DNA from: Rhizobium sp. L43
Lineage (GTDB): Bacteria; Pseudomonadota; Alphaproteobacteria; Rhizobiales; Rhizobiaceae
Assembly (NCBI RefSeq): GCF_002531725.1
Contig: NZ_NWSQ01000033.1
Coordinates: 1 to 64,000 of the forward strand
Reading direction: 5' to 3'
DNA length: 64,000 nt
Part shown: in pieces, positions 51,202-59,873 of the stretch
Numbering within the stretch: the first letter of the stretch is position 1
Layout of the letters: each line of letters starts with the position of its first letter
Position numbers and translations under genes: made by a program
The notes under the pieces: model-generated
Databases searched by the model: none
What the model saw: only the letters and a program-made list of their open reading frames with translations
What the model was told of the DNA's origin: nothing

Positions 51202-51677
51202 TGCTTGAGGAATCGCTGCTGCTCGCCCATGTTATCGGCGCGACCGTGCTCTTCGGCACCGGCGCCGGCATCGCCTTCTTCATGGTCATGGCACATCGCA
51301 CCCGTGATCCCGTCCTGATCGCCCATGTCTCCGGCACCGTCGTCATTGCCGATACGGTCTTCACCGCGACCGCAGCCATTCTCCAGCCGGTGACCGGCAC
51401 GCTGCTGGCGCGATCGATCGGCTGGGATCTTTGGGAAGGCTGGATTGCCCTGTCGCTGCTGCTTTATGTCGTGACCGGCTTGTTCTGGCTGCCGGTCGTC
51501 TGGATCCAGATCCGGCTGCGCGATCTTGCCCGCGCCGCAACAATGTCGGGAAGCGCTCTGCCGCCCGCCTATTTCAGCCTCTACCGCATCTGGTTCGCCT
51601 GCGGCTTTCCAGCCTTCTCAGCTGTCGTCTGCATTCTCTGGCTGATGCTGACGAAACCGGCGATCGCTCTATTTTAG
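51201..51677 (+). CDS. DUF2269-family membrane protein
   Basis: 158 residues with four predicted helices: LLLAHVIGATVLFGTGAGIAFFM, VVIADTVFTATAAILQPVTG, WIALSLLLYVVTGLFWLPVVW and the last near the C-terminus. The LHVIGA-type opening and HxxD-like residues fit DUF2269. The ATG shares one base with the upstream stop (TGATG at 51199-51203), so it is co-translated with the epimerase-DoxX protein and probably works with it. It overlaps the converging LysE gene by 9 bases. Confidence 0.85.
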   Translation: MLEESLLLAHVIGATVLFGTGAGIAFFMVMAHRTRDPVLIAHVSGTVVIADTVFTATAAILQPVTGTLLARSIGWDLWEGWIALSLLLYVVTGLFWLPVVWIQIRLRDLARAATMSGSALPPAYFSLYRIWFACGFPAFSAVVCILWLMLTKPAIALF

Positions 51678-52262
51678 CATCGGCCAGAGGCTCGCCACCA
51701 GAAGCACCGCCATGCTGATATTGAACCATTTCAGCCGCGCAGGATCGGAAAGCCATTCCCGCAGCGCCGAACCGAAACCTGCCCAGGTCGAAACGCTCGG
51801 CACATTGACGGCCGCGAAGGCCAGGCCGACGATGAGCACGCTGACGAGATAGAGCTCCGGATTGGTATAGGTCGCCATCGCGGTGACCGCCATCACCCAG
51901 GCTTTCGGGTTGATCCACTGGAAGGCGGCCGCTGAAAAGAACGACATCGGCTCGACGCCGCTCTTGCCGTCGCTGAGCGAACGCGAGGAAGCGATCTTCC
52001 AGGCGATCCAGACGAGATAGGCGCCGCCCGCAAATTTCAGCGCCGTATAGACTACAGGCACCGTGTGCAGCAGCGCGCCGAGCCCAAGGCCGACGCCTAT
52101 CAGCAGCGAGAAAAAGCCGACGCCGATGCCGAACATATACGGGATCGTCCTGCGGAAGCCGAAATTCACGCCCGAGGCGAAGAGCATCATATTGTTCGGC
52201 CCCGGCGTGATCGATGTCGTGAAGGCGAAGAGAACGAGGGCGAGAAACGTATCCAGCGGCAT
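51669..52262 (-). CDS. LysE family amino acid exporter
   Basis: 197 residues, about six helices. TSITPGPNNMMLFASG near the N-terminus is the family signature, with INPKAWVMAVTA in the middle. Members export amino acids or homoserine lactones. GGGAGGTTTC precedes ATG 52262. The gene is divergent from an aldo/keto reductase; the region between holds TGTCATGGTGACA, also found near ilvE. Confidence 0.92.
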   Translation of the reverse strand: MPLDTFLALVLFAFTTSITPGPNNMMLFASGVNFGFRRTIPYMFGIGVGFFSLLIGVGLGLGALLHTVPVVYTALKFAGGAYLVWIAWKIASSRSLSDGKSGVEPMSFFSAAAFQWINPKAWVMAVTAMATYTNPELYLVSVLIVGLAFAAVNVPSVSTWAGFGSALREWLSDPARLKWFNISMAVLLVASLWPMLK

Positions 52263-52348
52263 GAAACCTCCCGGGACCGGCCATCCTTCGTAGCCGGTTT
52301 CATTTAGGTCAATGTAGCTGTCCTAAATTGCTGATGCCATGACATCAT

Positions 52349-52361
52349 TGTCATGGTGACA
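52349..52361. promoter_or_regulatory. Candidate operator TGTCA-TGG-TGACA, second copy
   Basis: Identical to 12828-12840. It lies in the divergent region between the LysE exporter and the aldo/keto reductase. An overlapping dyad ATGAC-ATCATT-GTCAT is at 52339-52354. Confidence 0.4.
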
Positions 52362-52415
52362 GGATTACTTGAAAGATAAGAATTGACGGCAATCTCCACC
52401 AAAATGGAAAAGATC

Positions 52416-53264
52416 ATGCAAGACGACCCGATCCCGACAATCACCTTCCCGAACGGCGCGCAAGTGCCGGCGCTCGGCCAGGGAACCTGGGCCATGGGCG
52501 AAGATGCCGGCCATGCGCGCGCCGAAATCCAAAGCCTCAGAACCGGCATCGATCTCGGCATGACGCTGATCGACACCGCCGAAATGTACGGCGACGGCGG
52601 CGCCGAGGAGATCGTCGGCCAGGCGATCAGCGGACGGCGCGACGAGGTCTTCATCGTCAGCAAGGTCTATCCCTGGAACGCCAGCCTGAAAGGCACGATC
52701 GAGGCCTGCGAGCGCAGTCTCGAACGGCTCCGCACCGATCGCATCGATCTCCATCTATTGCACTGGCGCGGCAACTATCCGCTCGCCGAGACTGTCGCCG
52801 CCTTCGAAATCCTGAAGGCATCCGGCAAGATCGGCGCCTGGGGCGTCTCCAACTTCGACACCGACGACATGGAAGAACTACTCAGGGTACCAGACGGCGC
52901 GAATGTCGCCGCCAACCAGGTGCTCTACAATCTCTCCCGCCGCGGCATCGAATTCGATCTGCTGCCGTGGTGCCAGAGCCGCAAGATTCCCGTCATGGCC
53001 TATTCGCCGATCGAGCAGGGAAACATCCTGCATCATCCCGAGCTGATCCGCATCGCCAAGGCCTACCAGGCAACGCCGGCGCAGCTGGCGCTGGCTTTCC
53101 TGCTCGAACGCGACGGCGTCATTGTCATCCCGAAAACCTCGAATGCCGCACGCGCAGCGGAAAACCGCGACTGTGTCTCGCTTGATATCACCGACGAGGA
53201 CTGGGATGCGCTGGACGCCGCCTTCCCGCCGCCGGCAAGAAAAAAGCCGCTGGAGATGCTTTGA
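52416..53264 (+). CDS. Aldo/keto reductase (2,5-diketogluconate reductase-like)
   Basis: 282 residues. Tetrad residues: Asp and Tyr in LIDTAEMYGDG, Lys in IVSKVYPW, His in LHLLHWRG. GVSNFDTDDMEE and VIPKTSNAARAAEN (coenzyme loop) fit the DkgA/YeaE-like group. I chose ATG 52416 because GGAAAAG lies just before it; ATG 52404 is an alternative adding four residues. Single gene divergent from a LysE exporter. Substrate probably a small aldehyde such as methylglyoxal or a keto sugar. Confidence 0.92.
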   Translation: MQDDPIPTITFPNGAQVPALGQGTWAMGEDAGHARAEIQSLRTGIDLGMTLIDTAEMYGDGGAEEIVGQAISGRRDEVFIVSKVYPWNASLKGTIEACERSLERLRTDRIDLHLLHWRGNYPLAETVAAFEILKASGKIGAWGVSNFDTDDMEELLRVPDGANVAANQVLYNLSRRGIEFDLLPWCQSRKIPVMAYSPIEQGNILHHPELIRIAKAYQATPAQLALAFLLERDGVIVIPKTSNAARAAENRDCVSLDITDEDWDALDAAFPPPARKKPLEML

Positions 53265-53323
53265 TCGCCAGCGGGTTAGACTGTTCACGCCTATCCGGTA
53301 ATATGCCGCGACCTCTCGGTTCC

Positions 53324-53415
53324 CTCTTCTCCCCACTGGGGAGAAGAGACTTTGCGGCAGCCTCTCCGTTCCTCACTCACCGAACAGCCCTGGCACAAGG
53401 CCGAGGATGACGCCG
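53324..53415. repeat. Dispersed palindromic element
   Basis: Perfect 11-bp arms CTCTTCTCCCC/GGGGAGAAGAG with loop ACT (53324-53348), then the module GGCACAAGGCCGAGGATGACGC, also present at 30895-30916. It lies between converging genes (aldo/keto reductase and ilvH) and may help to end both transcripts. Confidence 0.75.
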
Positions 53416-53434
53416 AGCAAGGGGCGATGCCAGC

Positions 53435-54007
53435 TCACATCCCCTGCCCGCCGCGGTTCATCGCGGCGATACCGGTGCGGCAGACCTCGATGAGGCCGAG
53501 CGGCTTCATGATCGCCACGAACTGGTCGATCTTCGACGACTTGCCTGTTATCTCCAGGATGAAGTGGTCGATCGTGGCATCCACCACCTTGGCGTGGAAA
53601 GCATCGGCGAGGCGCAGCGTCTCGGCGCGCATGTCGCCCTCACCGATCACCTTGACCAGCGCCACTTCGCGCTCGATCGGCCGTTCCTGGCCGAGTTCGC
53701 GGGCGCGCACCGTCAGATCGACGACGCGATGCACCGGCACGATGCGCTCGAGCTGCGCCTTGATCTGCTCCAGCACCTGCGGCGTGCCGCGGGTCACGAT
53801 GGTGATACGGGAAAGATGCGCCTGATGTTCGGTCTCGGAAACCGTCAGGCTCTCGATATTGTAGCCGCGGCCGGAAAACAGGCCGATAACCCGGGCAAGG
53901 ACGCCGGGCTCGTTGTCGACGAGAACCGAAAGCGTGTGGCTTTCGACCGCCGCCGTCTCCGGCGAGATGAAATAGGCAGAGCCGGTGGGCTGTAGATGTG
54001 CGTTCAT
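53435..54007 (-). CDS. ilvH: Acetolactate synthase small (regulatory) subunit
   Basis: 190 residues. The N-terminal ACT domain reads HTLSVLVDNEPGVLARVIGLFSGRGYNIESLTV, and the second domain contains REVALVKV and DFHILEITGK-like DHFILEITGKSSKID (landmarks). It activates the catalytic subunit and carries valine feedback inhibition. It follows ilvI by 31 bases on the same strand and shares its attenuated transcript. Confidence 0.96.
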   Translation of the reverse strand: MNAHLQPTGSAYFISPETAAVESHTLSVLVDNEPGVLARVIGLFSGRGYNIESLTVSETEHQAHLSRITIVTRGTPQVLEQIKAQLERIVPVHRVVDLTVRARELGQERPIEREVALVKVIGEGDMRAETLRLADAFHAKVVDATIDHFILEITGKSSKIDQFVAIMKPLGLIEVCRTGIAAMNRGGQGM

Positions 54008-54038
54008 GGTCCTGAGTTTCCTCTACTCTACCTAGTTA

Positions 54039-55829
54039 TCAGACGAGCGCGCGGCCCTTGGCGTCGATTGCATTGGCGACCGCTTCGTCGGTCGCCTCGT
54101 CAGGCAGCAGCATTTCGTTGTGGGCCTTGCCCGAGGGGATCATCGGGAAGCAATTGGCGAGATTGGCGACGCGGCAATCGAAGATGACCGGCTTTCTGAC
54201 CTCGATCATCTCCAGAATGGTGTCGTCGAGCTGATCCGGCTTTTCGCAACGCAGGCCGACGGCGCCATAGGCTTCCGCCAGCTTGACGAAATCGGGCATC
54301 GCCTCGGTATAGGAGTTCGACAGGCGGTTGCCGTGCAGCAGCTGCTGCCACTGGCGCACCATGCCCATATACTGGTTGTTCATGATGAAGATCTTGATCG
54401 GCGCATCGTGCTGGATCGCCGCCGACATTTCCTGGATGCACATCTGGATCGAGGCGTCGCCGGCAATGTCGATGACGAGGCTATCGGGATGGGCGATCTG
54501 CACGCCGAGTGCGGCCGGCAGGCCGTAACCCATCGTGCCCAAGCCGCCCGAGGTCATCCAGCGGTTCGGCTGCTCGAACTCGAAGAACTGCGCCGCCCAC
54601 ATCTGGTGCTGGCCGACCTCGGTGGTGATGTAGGTGTCGCGGTCCTTGGTGTGGGCGAAGAGCCGCTCCAGCGCATATTGCGGCATGATGACGTCATTGC
54701 TCTTCGTATAGGCGAAGGAGTTGCGCGCCCGCCAGCGGGCGATATCGGTCCACCAGTCGTCGAGCCGGCCCTTTTCCGGCTTCTTCGGCAGCGCCCGCCA
54801 CAGTCGGACCATGTCTTCAAGCACATGGCCGACATCGCCGCGGATGCCGATATCGACCCGGACGTTCTTATTGATCGAGGACGGATCGATATCGATATGG
54901 ATCTTCTTCGAGTTCGGCGAAAAGGCATTGAGACGGCCGGTGATGCGGTCGTCGAAACGGGCGCCGATGCAGACCATAACGTCGCAGTCGTGCATCGCCA
55001 TGTTGGCCTCGTAGGAGCCATGCATGCCGAGCATCTTCAGCCAGTTCTTGCCGGAAGCCGGATAGGCGCCGAGGCCCATCAGCGTCGAGGTGATCGGGAA
55101 ACCGGTGAGCTCGACCAGCTCGCGCAGCAGCTTGGAAGCCTCGGGGCCGGAATTGATGACGCCGCCGCCGGAGTAGATGACCGGACGGCGCGCAGTCGCC
55201 ATCAGTTCGATCGCTGCATGGATCTGGTTGAGATCACCCTGGATCTTCGGCTGGTAGCTCTTCTGGATCGCGTAATCGGCGGGCGGCGTATAGGTGCCGG
55301 TCGCAAACTGCACGTCTTTCGGAATATCGACGACGACAGGCCCCGGACGGCCGGACTGGGCGATACGGAAGGCCTCATGAATGATGGCGGCGAGCTGGTT
55401 GACATCCTTGACCAGCCAGTTGTGCTTGGTGCAGGGCCGGGTGATGCCGACCGTATCGCATTCCTGGAAGGCGTCGGAGCCGATCAGTGGGGTCGGAACC
55501 TGACCGGTCAGGCAGACGAGCGGAATCGAATCCATCAGCGCGTCCTGCAGCGGCGTGACCGCATTGGTCGCGCCCGGGCCCGAGGTCACCAGCATGACGC
55601 CGACCTTGCCGGTGGAGCGGGCATAACCTTCGGCAGCATGGCCTGCCCCCTGCTCGTGGCGGACGAGGATGTGCTTGACGTCGTCCTGCTGGAAGATCTC
55701 GTCATAGATCGGCAGGACCGCGCCGCCGGGATAGCCGAAGATATGTTCGACGCCATTGTCCTTCAGCGCCTTGAGAACGATCTCCGCTCCCGTCATCCGA
55801 TTGCCTGCCGCCTGATTGTCCGTGCTCAT
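54039..55829 (-). CDS. ilvI: Acetolactate synthase large (catalytic) subunit
   Basis: 596 residues, a thiamine-diphosphate enzyme making 2-acetolactate and 2-aceto-2-hydroxybutyrate. Landmarks: FGYPGGAVLPIYDE, LVRHEQGAGHAAEGYARSTG with the catalytic Glu, SGPGATNAVT, GARFDDRITG for FAD and the ThDP motif GDASIQMCIQEM through NNQYMGMVRQWQ. ATG 55829 (MSTDNQAAG) is the best start; longer in-frame codons run into the terminator hairpin. It is first of the ilvIH operon, preceded by a leader peptide and attenuator. Confidence 0.96.
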   Translation of the reverse strand: MSTDNQAAGNRMTGAEIVLKALKDNGVEHIFGYPGGAVLPIYDEIFQQDDVKHILVRHEQGAGHAAEGYARSTGKVGVMLVTSGPGATNAVTPLQDALMDSIPLVCLTGQVPTPLIGSDAFQECDTVGITRPCTKHNWLVKDVNQLAAIIHEAFRIAQSGRPGPVVVDIPKDVQFATGTYTPPADYAIQKSYQPKIQGDLNQIHAAIELMATARRPVIYSGGGVINSGPEASKLLRELVELTGFPITSTLMGLGAYPASGKNWLKMLGMHGSYEANMAMHDCDVMVCIGARFDDRITGRLNAFSPNSKKIHIDIDPSSINKNVRVDIGIRGDVGHVLEDMVRLWRALPKKPEKGRLDDWWTDIARWRARNSFAYTKSNDVIMPQYALERLFAHTKDRDTYITTEVGQHQMWAAQFFEFEQPNRWMTSGGLGTMGYGLPAALGVQIAHPDSLVIDIAGDASIQMCIQEMSAAIQHDAPIKIFIMNNQYMGMVRQWQQLLHGNRLSNSYTEAMPDFVKLAEAYGAVGLRCEKPDQLDDTILEMIEVRKPVIFDCRVANLANCFPMIPSGKAHNEMLLPDEATDEAVANAIDAKGRALV

Positions 55830-55889
55830 CTGTCTGTTCCGTTTATGCTGGGATTTGCGTTTGTGGCCGGAAGCCCGAATTTCGGGCAT

Positions 55890-55911
55890 AAAAAAAGGCC
55901 CCGGAGGAGCC
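55890..55911 (-). terminator. Attenuator terminator of ilvIH
   Basis: On the minus strand GGCTCC-TCC-GGGGCC (with one G-U pair) is followed by seven T. It lies between the leader peptide and ilvI. The segment CCGGCGGTAGCC upstream (55931-55942) can pair with GGCTCCTCCGG and would block this terminator. Confidence 0.85.
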
Positions 55912-55920
55912 TGTCATCTA

Positions 55921-55978
55921 GCGCATGGGTGGCTACCGCCGGATGGTTACACCATCCTGCCCATGCGCTTTCCCACCA
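55921..55978 (-). promoter_or_regulatory. ilvIH leader hairpin
   Basis: Long stem: GCGCATGGG pairs with CCCATGCGC at the base and GGATGG with CCATCC near the loop. It overlaps the end of the leader peptide gene, as a pause or 1:2 hairpin does in transcription attenuation. Confidence 0.8.
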
Positions 55979-56003
55979 CGATAAGAGCCGTTGCGATTTT
56001 CAT
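55947..56003 (-). CDS. ilvIH leader peptide (18 aa)
   Basis: ATG 56003 opens an 18-residue peptide, MKIATALIVVGKRMGRMV, rich in Ile, Leu and Val near its start (I-A-T-A-L-I-V-V). A stop at 55947-55949 falls inside a long hairpin, and a terminator follows before ilvI. Ribosome stalling when charged Ile, Leu or Val tRNA is scarce would favour the antiterminator and let ilvIH be transcribed. The pattern fits the attenuation of branched-chain operons known in proteobacteria. The ribosome site is weak. Confidence 0.85.
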   Translation of the reverse strand: MKIATALIVVGKRMGRMV

Positions 56004-56152
56004 GGTCGGAAGTGATAGACAGAAAATTTCGCAGCGTCAACGCATGCCGCAATAAAAAACTGCCCCAGCCTCGCGCACCCGAAAATCGATAGGATGAAGG
56101 ATTTGTTAAAGGATCGACTTTATTCTTCTACGCTACCGCATGGAGTAGCCCT

Positions 56153-58177
56153 TTGCTCAACAACGACTTGCGCACGTCTGGCAAGGCAGGCGAGCATGAT
56201 CGCCGCGATGGCCATGCGCCGGGAAATCGCTTTCTCGGCCGCGTCGTTGCATGCAGCGGCTCCAGGGCGACGATTGCCGCCGTCGCCGAACAGGGCGGCA
56301 CGGATCTCACCGAACTCTGGTCCGTCGGCCGGCTGATTTCGATCAGCGTCGGCCGCAACCGCGTCGTCGCCCTCGTCTATCAGATGAATACCGGCAGCCA
56401 TGCCTGGGGCGAAGGCGAGGACAATACTTTCAAGATCGAGACCGAGCTTCTCGGCGAGGTCCGCGTCGATGAGGACGGCACCGAGGAATTCTCGACCGGC
56501 ATCTCGCGTTATCCCTATCTCGGCGCCATCGCCCACCGCATCCGCGCCGCCGACCTGATCCGCATCTACGATGCCGGCGAGGGCACGACAGCCGTCATCG
56601 GCAAGCTGACGCAGGACGAAAGCATCGATGCGGCGATCCATATCCCCTCGATGCTCTCCAAGCATTTCGCCGTCGTCGGCTCCACCGGCGTCGGCAAATC
56701 GACGGCCGTGTCGCTGCTGCTGCACAAGGCGATCGCGGCGAACCCGAAGCTGCGCGTGCTGATCCTCGATCCGCACAACGAATTCGCCGCCGCCTTTCCC
56801 AAGCATGCCGTCACCATCGATACCGATACGCTCGACCTGCCCTTCTGGCTGATGCGGCTAGAGGAATTCGCCGAAGTCGTCTTCCGCGGCCGCCCGCCGG
56901 TGCCCGAAGAACTCGACATGCTGCGCGATATCCTGCCGGAGGCCAAGCGAGCCTTCCGCGGCAGCGACAATTCGCTGGTGCGCCGCACGACGGAAAAGAG
57001 CTCGATCACTGCCGATACGCCGGTTCCCTACCGCATGGCCGATCTGCTGGCGCTGATCGACGAGCGCATCGGCCGCCTGGAAGGCCGCTCTGAAAAACCC
57101 TTCCTGCGCTCGCTGAAGATGCGCCTCATCGCCGCGATCAACGATCCGCGCTATCATTTCATGTTCTCCAACAACACGATCAGCGACACGATCACCGACA
57201 CAATCGCACAGATCTTCCGCGTCCCCGGCGATGGCAGACCGATCTGCACCTTCCAGCTTGCCGGCATCCCCTCCGAAGTCGTCAACTCGGTCGCCTCGGT
57301 GCTCTGCCGTATGGCCTTCGAAGTGGCGCTGTGGAGCGAGGGTGCGATCCACATGCTGGTCGTCTGCGAAGAAGCCCACCGTTACATCCCCTCCGATCCC
57401 AGCCTCGGCTTCGTGCCGACGCGCCAGGCGATCGCCCGCATCGCCAAGGAGGGTCGCAAATACGGCGTCTCGCTCGGCATCATCACGCAACGGCCGGGTG
57501 AGCTCGACCAGACAATCCTGTCGCAGTGTTCGACTCTGTTTGCCATGCGCCTTGCCAATGACCGCGACCAGGAAATCATCCGCTCGGCCATCCCGAACTC
57601 GTCGATCTCGACGACGAGCTTCATCTCCTCGATCGGCAACGGTGAGGCGATCGCCTTCGGCGAAGCGATCAGCGTGCCGATGCGCATGCGCTTTTCCCGC
57701 GTCGACGAGAGCCTGCTGCCGAAGGCGAGCAGCGCCAACAACAAACACAGCGAGGAAGATCCGGATACGGTCGATCTGCGCAAGATCGTCACCCGCATGC
57801 GGGCGGTAACCGTCGGACCCGACATCTCGAATTTCCAGCAGAGCTACGCGTCGTCCGTCACTGGCTCCGACGAGGCTGATGCCGCCGACGAAGATCTGGA
57901 CGCAAAGCCCTACGTGCCGCCTGCACCGTCGTCCGCGTCGCTCGAATCCTACCGGCGCGAACTTCTGCCACAGACACCGCGGCTCGATCCCACCGTCTCG
58001 CCCTCGATCGATCCCCGGCTGGATGCGCTGCGCCGCGAGATGCGCCGCGAGGAGCCTGTCTTTCCCCGGCCGGCACCGCCGACGGACCAGCCTGCGATCA
58101 CCCGCCGCGAGCCCGGCACGTCGCTGCGCGAAAGCATCCTGAAAAAACCGCTGAGCAGCCTCTACAACAAGGATTGA
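56153..58177 (+). CDS. HerA-like ATPase (DUF87)
   Basis: 674 residues from TTG 56153, with GGAG 9 bases upstream. The N-terminal HAS-barrel (FLGRVVACSGSRATIAAV) leads to the FtsK/HerA ATPase: Walker A GSTGVGKSTAVS (about residue 178), LILDPHNEF, Walker B MLVVCEEAHRY and the sensor region GIITQRPGELDQTILSQC (landmarks). The last 110 residues are Pro/Arg-rich and probably disordered. HerA proteins pump or process DNA in repair, and some work in phage defence, but no nuclease partner (NurA, Sir2) is next to it. It overlaps the converging lyase gene by 16 bases. Confidence 0.88.
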   Translation: MLNNDLRTSGKAGEHDRRDGHAPGNRFLGRVVACSGSRATIAAVAEQGGTDLTELWSVGRLISISVGRNRVVALVYQMNTGSHAWGEGEDNTFKIETELLGEVRVDEDGTEEFSTGISRYPYLGAIAHRIRAADLIRIYDAGEGTTAVIGKLTQDESIDAAIHIPSMLSKHFAVVGSTGVGKSTAVSLLLHKAIAANPKLRVLILDPHNEFAAAFPKHAVTIDTDTLDLPFWLMRLEEFAEVVFRGRPPVPEELDMLRDILPEAKRAFRGSDNSLVRRTTEKSSITADTPVPYRMADLLALIDERIGRLEGRSEKPFLRSLKMRLIAAINDPRYHFMFSNNTISDTITDTIAQIFRVPGDGRPICTFQLAGIPSEVVNSVASVLCRMAFEVALWSEGAIHMLVVCEEAHRYIPSDPSLGFVPTRQAIARIAKEGRKYGVSLGIITQRPGELDQTILSQCSTLFAMRLANDRDQEIIRSAIPNSSISTTSFISSIGNGEAIAFGEAISVPMRMRFSRVDESLLPKASSANNKHSEEDPDTVDLRKIVTRMRAVTVGPDISNFQQSYASSVTGSDEADAADEDLDAKPYVPPAPSSASLESYRRELLPQTPRLDPTVSPSIDPRLDALRREMRREEPVFPRPAPPTDQPAITRREPGTSLRESILKKPLSSLYNKD

Positions 58178-59088
58178 GCCTTCCGCTCGCCCTCGAGCGT
58201 GATCAGAGGCTCGACCGCGTCGAACACACGCCGCCGGTCCATCGGCCCGAGCGGCAACAACGGCCGCGGGAGTTCTGCCTGGCCCAGCGAAAGACGATCG
58301 ACCAGGGCATAGACCACGCGAAGGCTTCCGAACTCCTTGAACGTTTTCCAGAGCGGCTGCAGGAGAGCATCGAGCCGCTGCGTCGCGCCGCTGTCGCCTG
58401 AAATCGCAGCCTTGGTCAGGGCAACGGCGACGCGCGGAAACAAGCCGCCGATGACGCTGTACCAGGCGTCGGCGCCTGCAAGCAGCGCTTCGGCCGCCCC
58501 CCAGTCGCCGCTATAGCCGATTGCAAGCTTGGTCCTGTCACGCAATGCCGCCAGCTCGCCGGCGAGATCGCCGTCGACAGGCAGAGGCATCTTTACCGCC
58601 TTGATCGTCTCGATGTCGGACAGGCGCTGCAGAAGTTCCCGGCCGAAGGTGAAGTGGGTCGTGCCGGGATTGTTATAGATACAAAGCGGCAGCTTCGCCG
58701 CCCCGGTGACCGCGAGGAAATGTTCGTAGGCTTCCTCCTGGGTCAGCGGCGTGTAGGAGACGGGCGCCAGCAGAAGCGCATCGGCACCAGCGGCCTCGGC
58801 GTCCCTCGCAAGGTTCTGGGCCTGGTCTGTCCTCAGAGCCCCGACGCCGACGACGAGGGGAATACGACCGTGAACGCACTCGACCGCGGCCTCGACGGCT
58901 CGCCGCCGCTCCTCGCGTGTGAGAAAGGCGTAGATCCCGGTGCTGCCAAGAAGGCCTATCGACGCGACACCTGCGTCGCAGAGGCGTTCCAGCAGGCGAC
59001 TGAGGGCTTCCGTGTCGACCCGGCCGTCTCTATCGGCGGGTGTGGGCGGAAAGGCCGAAAGACCACGAAACGGAGAAACTGAAGACAT
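58162..59088 (-). CDS. DapA-like (dihydrodipicolinate synthase family) lyase
   Basis: 308 residues, TIM barrel. SIGLLGSTGIYAFLTREERRR is the family GTTGE-like region; VSYTPLTQEEAYEH and YNNPGTT give the Tyr residues; the Schiff-base Lys is in IETIKAVKMP. Because the pyruvate-binding GTTGE motif is changed to GSTGI, it is more likely a related aldolase or lyase than DapA itself. ATG 59088. It stands 20 bases behind a LysE exporter gene on the same strand, so the two may form an operon under the divergent MocR regulator. Confidence 0.88.
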   Translation of the reverse strand: MSSVSPFRGLSAFPPTPADRDGRVDTEALSRLLERLCDAGVASIGLLGSTGIYAFLTREERRRAVEAAVECVHGRIPLVVGVGALRTDQAQNLARDAEAAGADALLLAPVSYTPLTQEEAYEHFLAVTGAAKLPLCIYNNPGTTHFTFGRELLQRLSDIETIKAVKMPLPVDGDLAGELAALRDRTKLAIGYSGDWGAAEALLAGADAWYSVIGGLFPRVAVALTKAAISGDSGATQRLDALLQPLWKTFKEFGSLRVVYALVDRLSLGQAELPRPLLPLGPMDRRRVFDAVEPLITLEGERKAQSLL

Positions 59089-59108
59089 GGTTTGATCCTG
59101 ACATTCGG

Positions 59109-59723
59109 TCAGTGGGAAAAGAGCAGGCGCGATCCGGCGCCGGCAAAGAAGACGGCGAGACTTCCCTCGATCCACCGCCGCGCACGCGCATAGCCGCGCA
59201 CCATCGGCGCCGTAGAGAACAGCACGGCATAGCCGGCAAATATCGAAATCCCGAGAAGCACGCAGCCGCCGAACGCCGTGACGGCCATCTCGGGCGAAGC
59301 GCCGGGCTTGAGGCCGAGCGACATGATCGCGACCCAGGCCAGAACCGCCTTCGGATTGCCGAGATGCATCAGAACGCCGCGGCGGTAGAGCGTGCCGAGT
59401 TGCGCGTCAGGCCGGACGAGTTCACCTGCCGGCCTGTCCGGGGCGGCAGCCGAGCGGGCCGCCCTCCAGGCGAGCCAGAGGAGGTAAAGCCCGCCAACGA
59501 TCTTGAGCAGCAGCAGCGCATGGGCATAGCGGACCAGCAGCGTCGAAATGCCGGTGACCGCGATCAGGCCCCAGCATGTCGACATCGTGATCACCCCGGC
59601 GGCGAGAACCAAGGCCGGTCGCCGCCCTTGCCGCATCGCCACATTCATGATGGCCATGTTGCTTGGTCCGGGACTGCCTGCAGCGATTGCGTAGGCGATG
59701 TAGACGACGAGAAGATCCTGCAT
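59109..59723 (-). CDS. LysE family exporter
   Basis: 204 residues. AIAAGSPGPSNMAIMNVAM is the LysE/RhtB signature near the N-terminus; MHLGNPKAVLAWVAIMSLG is the central motif. About six helices. ATG 59723 with GGAAAC upstream. It is divergent from a MocR-type regulator and precedes a DapA-like lyase gene, which suggests a small unit for handling one amino acid or amine. The substrate is unknown. Confidence 0.92.
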   Translation of the reverse strand: MQDLLVVYIAYAIAAGSPGPSNMAIMNVAMRQGRRPALVLAAGVITMSTCWGLIAVTGISTLLVRYAHALLLLKIVGGLYLLWLAWRAARSAAAPDRPAGELVRPDAQLGTLYRRGVLMHLGNPKAVLAWVAIMSLGLKPGASPEMAVTAFGGCVLLGISIFAGYAVLFSTAPMVRGYARARRWIEGSLAVFFAGAGSRLLFSH

Positions 59724-59823
59724 TTGCGTGTTTCCAGAGGTTTGCGCCCGTGGACGGCACACCCGAAGACGAAGAATACGCCATCGGGCGAGCCGCCAAT
59801 CCGCTTCCTTTTCCTCGAAAATT

Positions 59824-59867
59824 GGTCCATCATGAAGCGCCATTTTTGAATAATCTCTATAGACCAT
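59824..59867. promoter_or_regulatory. Candidate MocR operator, TGGTC and GACCA
   Basis: ATTGGTCCAT around 59822 and TATAGACCATTT around 59858-59869 form a spaced inverted repeat just before the MocR start (59874). MocR proteins such as PdxR bind ATAGACCA-like sites. Confidence 0.5.
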
Positions 59868-59873
59868 TTTGCG

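Noticed and set aside
54120..56015. 631-codon plus-strand frame opposite ilvI
   Set aside because: Shadow of ilvI, rich in Asp, Arg and His, with no recognised domain; it also crosses the attenuator.
56153..58177. HerA-like ATPase as part of a phage-defence system
   Set aside because: No nuclease, Sir2 or other defence partner lies next to it; the neighbours are ilvIH and a lyase gene. It looks like a core gene.
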